6,133 nucleotides of DNA from Planctomycetota bacterium (lineage in GTDB: Bacteria > Planctomycetota > Phycisphaerae > UBA1845), in assembly GCA_024278775.1 (NCBI GenBank), contig JAJRSP010000033.1, forward strand, positions 1-6,133, read 5' to 3'. Every line of letters starts with the position of its first letter. Positions within the stretch are counted from its first letter, which is position 1. Positions 5,909 through 6,133 of this stretch are shown here, piece after piece. The notes beneath the pieces were generated by a model. It ran no database searches. It saw nothing but the letters and a program-made list of their open reading frames with translations, and was not told the origin of the DNA. Position numbers and translations under genes: made by a program.

Positions 5909-6133
5909 ATGGATACCGACACGATCATCCAGGGCGACTGCATCGAAAAAATGACGCAGCTCGACGCGGGCAGCGTAGACCTTGTCTTCGCCGATCCGCC
6001 CTTCAACATCGGCTATGATTATGACAAGTACGACGACAAACGCTCCGGCAATGATTATCTGAACTGGACCAAGGAGTGGATGACGCAGGTCACGCGCATC
6101 CTAAAGGATGACGGCACCTTCTGGCTGGCGATC
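5909..6133 (+). CDS. Site-specific DNA methyltransferase (N6_N4 type), N-terminal 75 residues
   Basis: The frame stays open to the window edge. Residues 6-11 (IIQGDC) and 22-35 (SVDLVFADPPFNIG) are the classic opening of the N6-adenine/N4-cytosine methyltransferase family, with the catalytic motif IV as DPPF at 29-32. A D at the first place of this tetrad is more usual for adenine methylation, while N4-cytosine enzymes more often carry S. The catalytic motif comes at the very N-terminus, before any SAM-binding FxGxG motif, as in beta-class enzymes. YLNWTKEWM (50-58) and LKDDGTFWLAI (65-75) continue the family pattern. The enzyme would transfer a methyl group from S-adenosylmethionine to a short DNA target. 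The rest of the protein, including the target recognition part, is outside the window, so target and possible restriction partner are unknown. No restriction-enzyme gene lies upstream in this window. Confidence 0.9.
   Translation, partial: MDTDTIIQGDCIEKMTQLDAGSVDLVFADPPFNIGYDYDKYDDKRSGNDYLNWTKEWMTQVTRILKDDGTFWLAI

Noticed and set aside
5876..5911. Earlier methyltransferase start at ATG 5876
   Set aside because: In frame, but without a comparable ribosome site; the site at 5891-5906 serves the ATG at 5909, which also matches the family start.
5703..5954. 83-residue rightward frame starting with GTG
   Set aside because: It overlaps the methyltransferase start by 46 bases in another frame, has no good ribosome site and resembles no family.

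Overview
The window looks like chromosomal DNA of a Gram-negative-type environmental bacterium, moderately GC-rich by eye. A planctomycete or related PVC lineage is the best guess. This rests on the general look of the methyltransferase, the enlarged alanine-type symporter and the S9 peptidase; no rRNA or other phylogenetic marker is present, so the taxonomy is an inference.

Layout. Bases 1-3350 are read leftward. An AGCS-family sodium:amino-acid symporter (3350-1539) is followed 62 bases later by an exported S9-family (prolyl-oligopeptidase-like) peptidase (1476-1, cut by the window edge). Bases 3351-3521 form a compact divergent control region with two sigma70-like promoters back to back, their -35 boxes only 3 bases apart. 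Bases 3522-5540 are read rightward: a LeuT-like sodium:neurotransmitter symporter (NSS/SNF family) and, 12 bases after its stop, a 60-residue single-helix protein that resembles a MetS-type small subunit of NSS transporters. Bases 5541-5908 hold no convincing gene. At 5909 the first 75 residues of a DPPF-type DNA methyltransferase begin and run off the right edge.

How the genes may work together. The exported peptidase would cut peptides outside the cytoplasm. The two unrelated sodium-coupled transporters, fired from one shared promoter region, would bring in the released amino acids. This is an inference from gene order and families. The methyltransferase looks like the start of a separate unit.

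Most interesting points: (i) the peptidase has Gly where its family has the nucleophilic Ser, with a Ser one residue earlier; (ii) the LeuT-like protein keeps the substrate and sodium residues but has lost both partners of the cytoplasmic gate salt bridge; (iii) both transporters carry large extra-membrane insertions; (iv) a histidine-tailed small subunit is probably co-translated with the LeuT-like transporter; (v) the two divergent promoters are tightly packed. I saw no clear mobile element, CRISPR, tRNA or rRNA.
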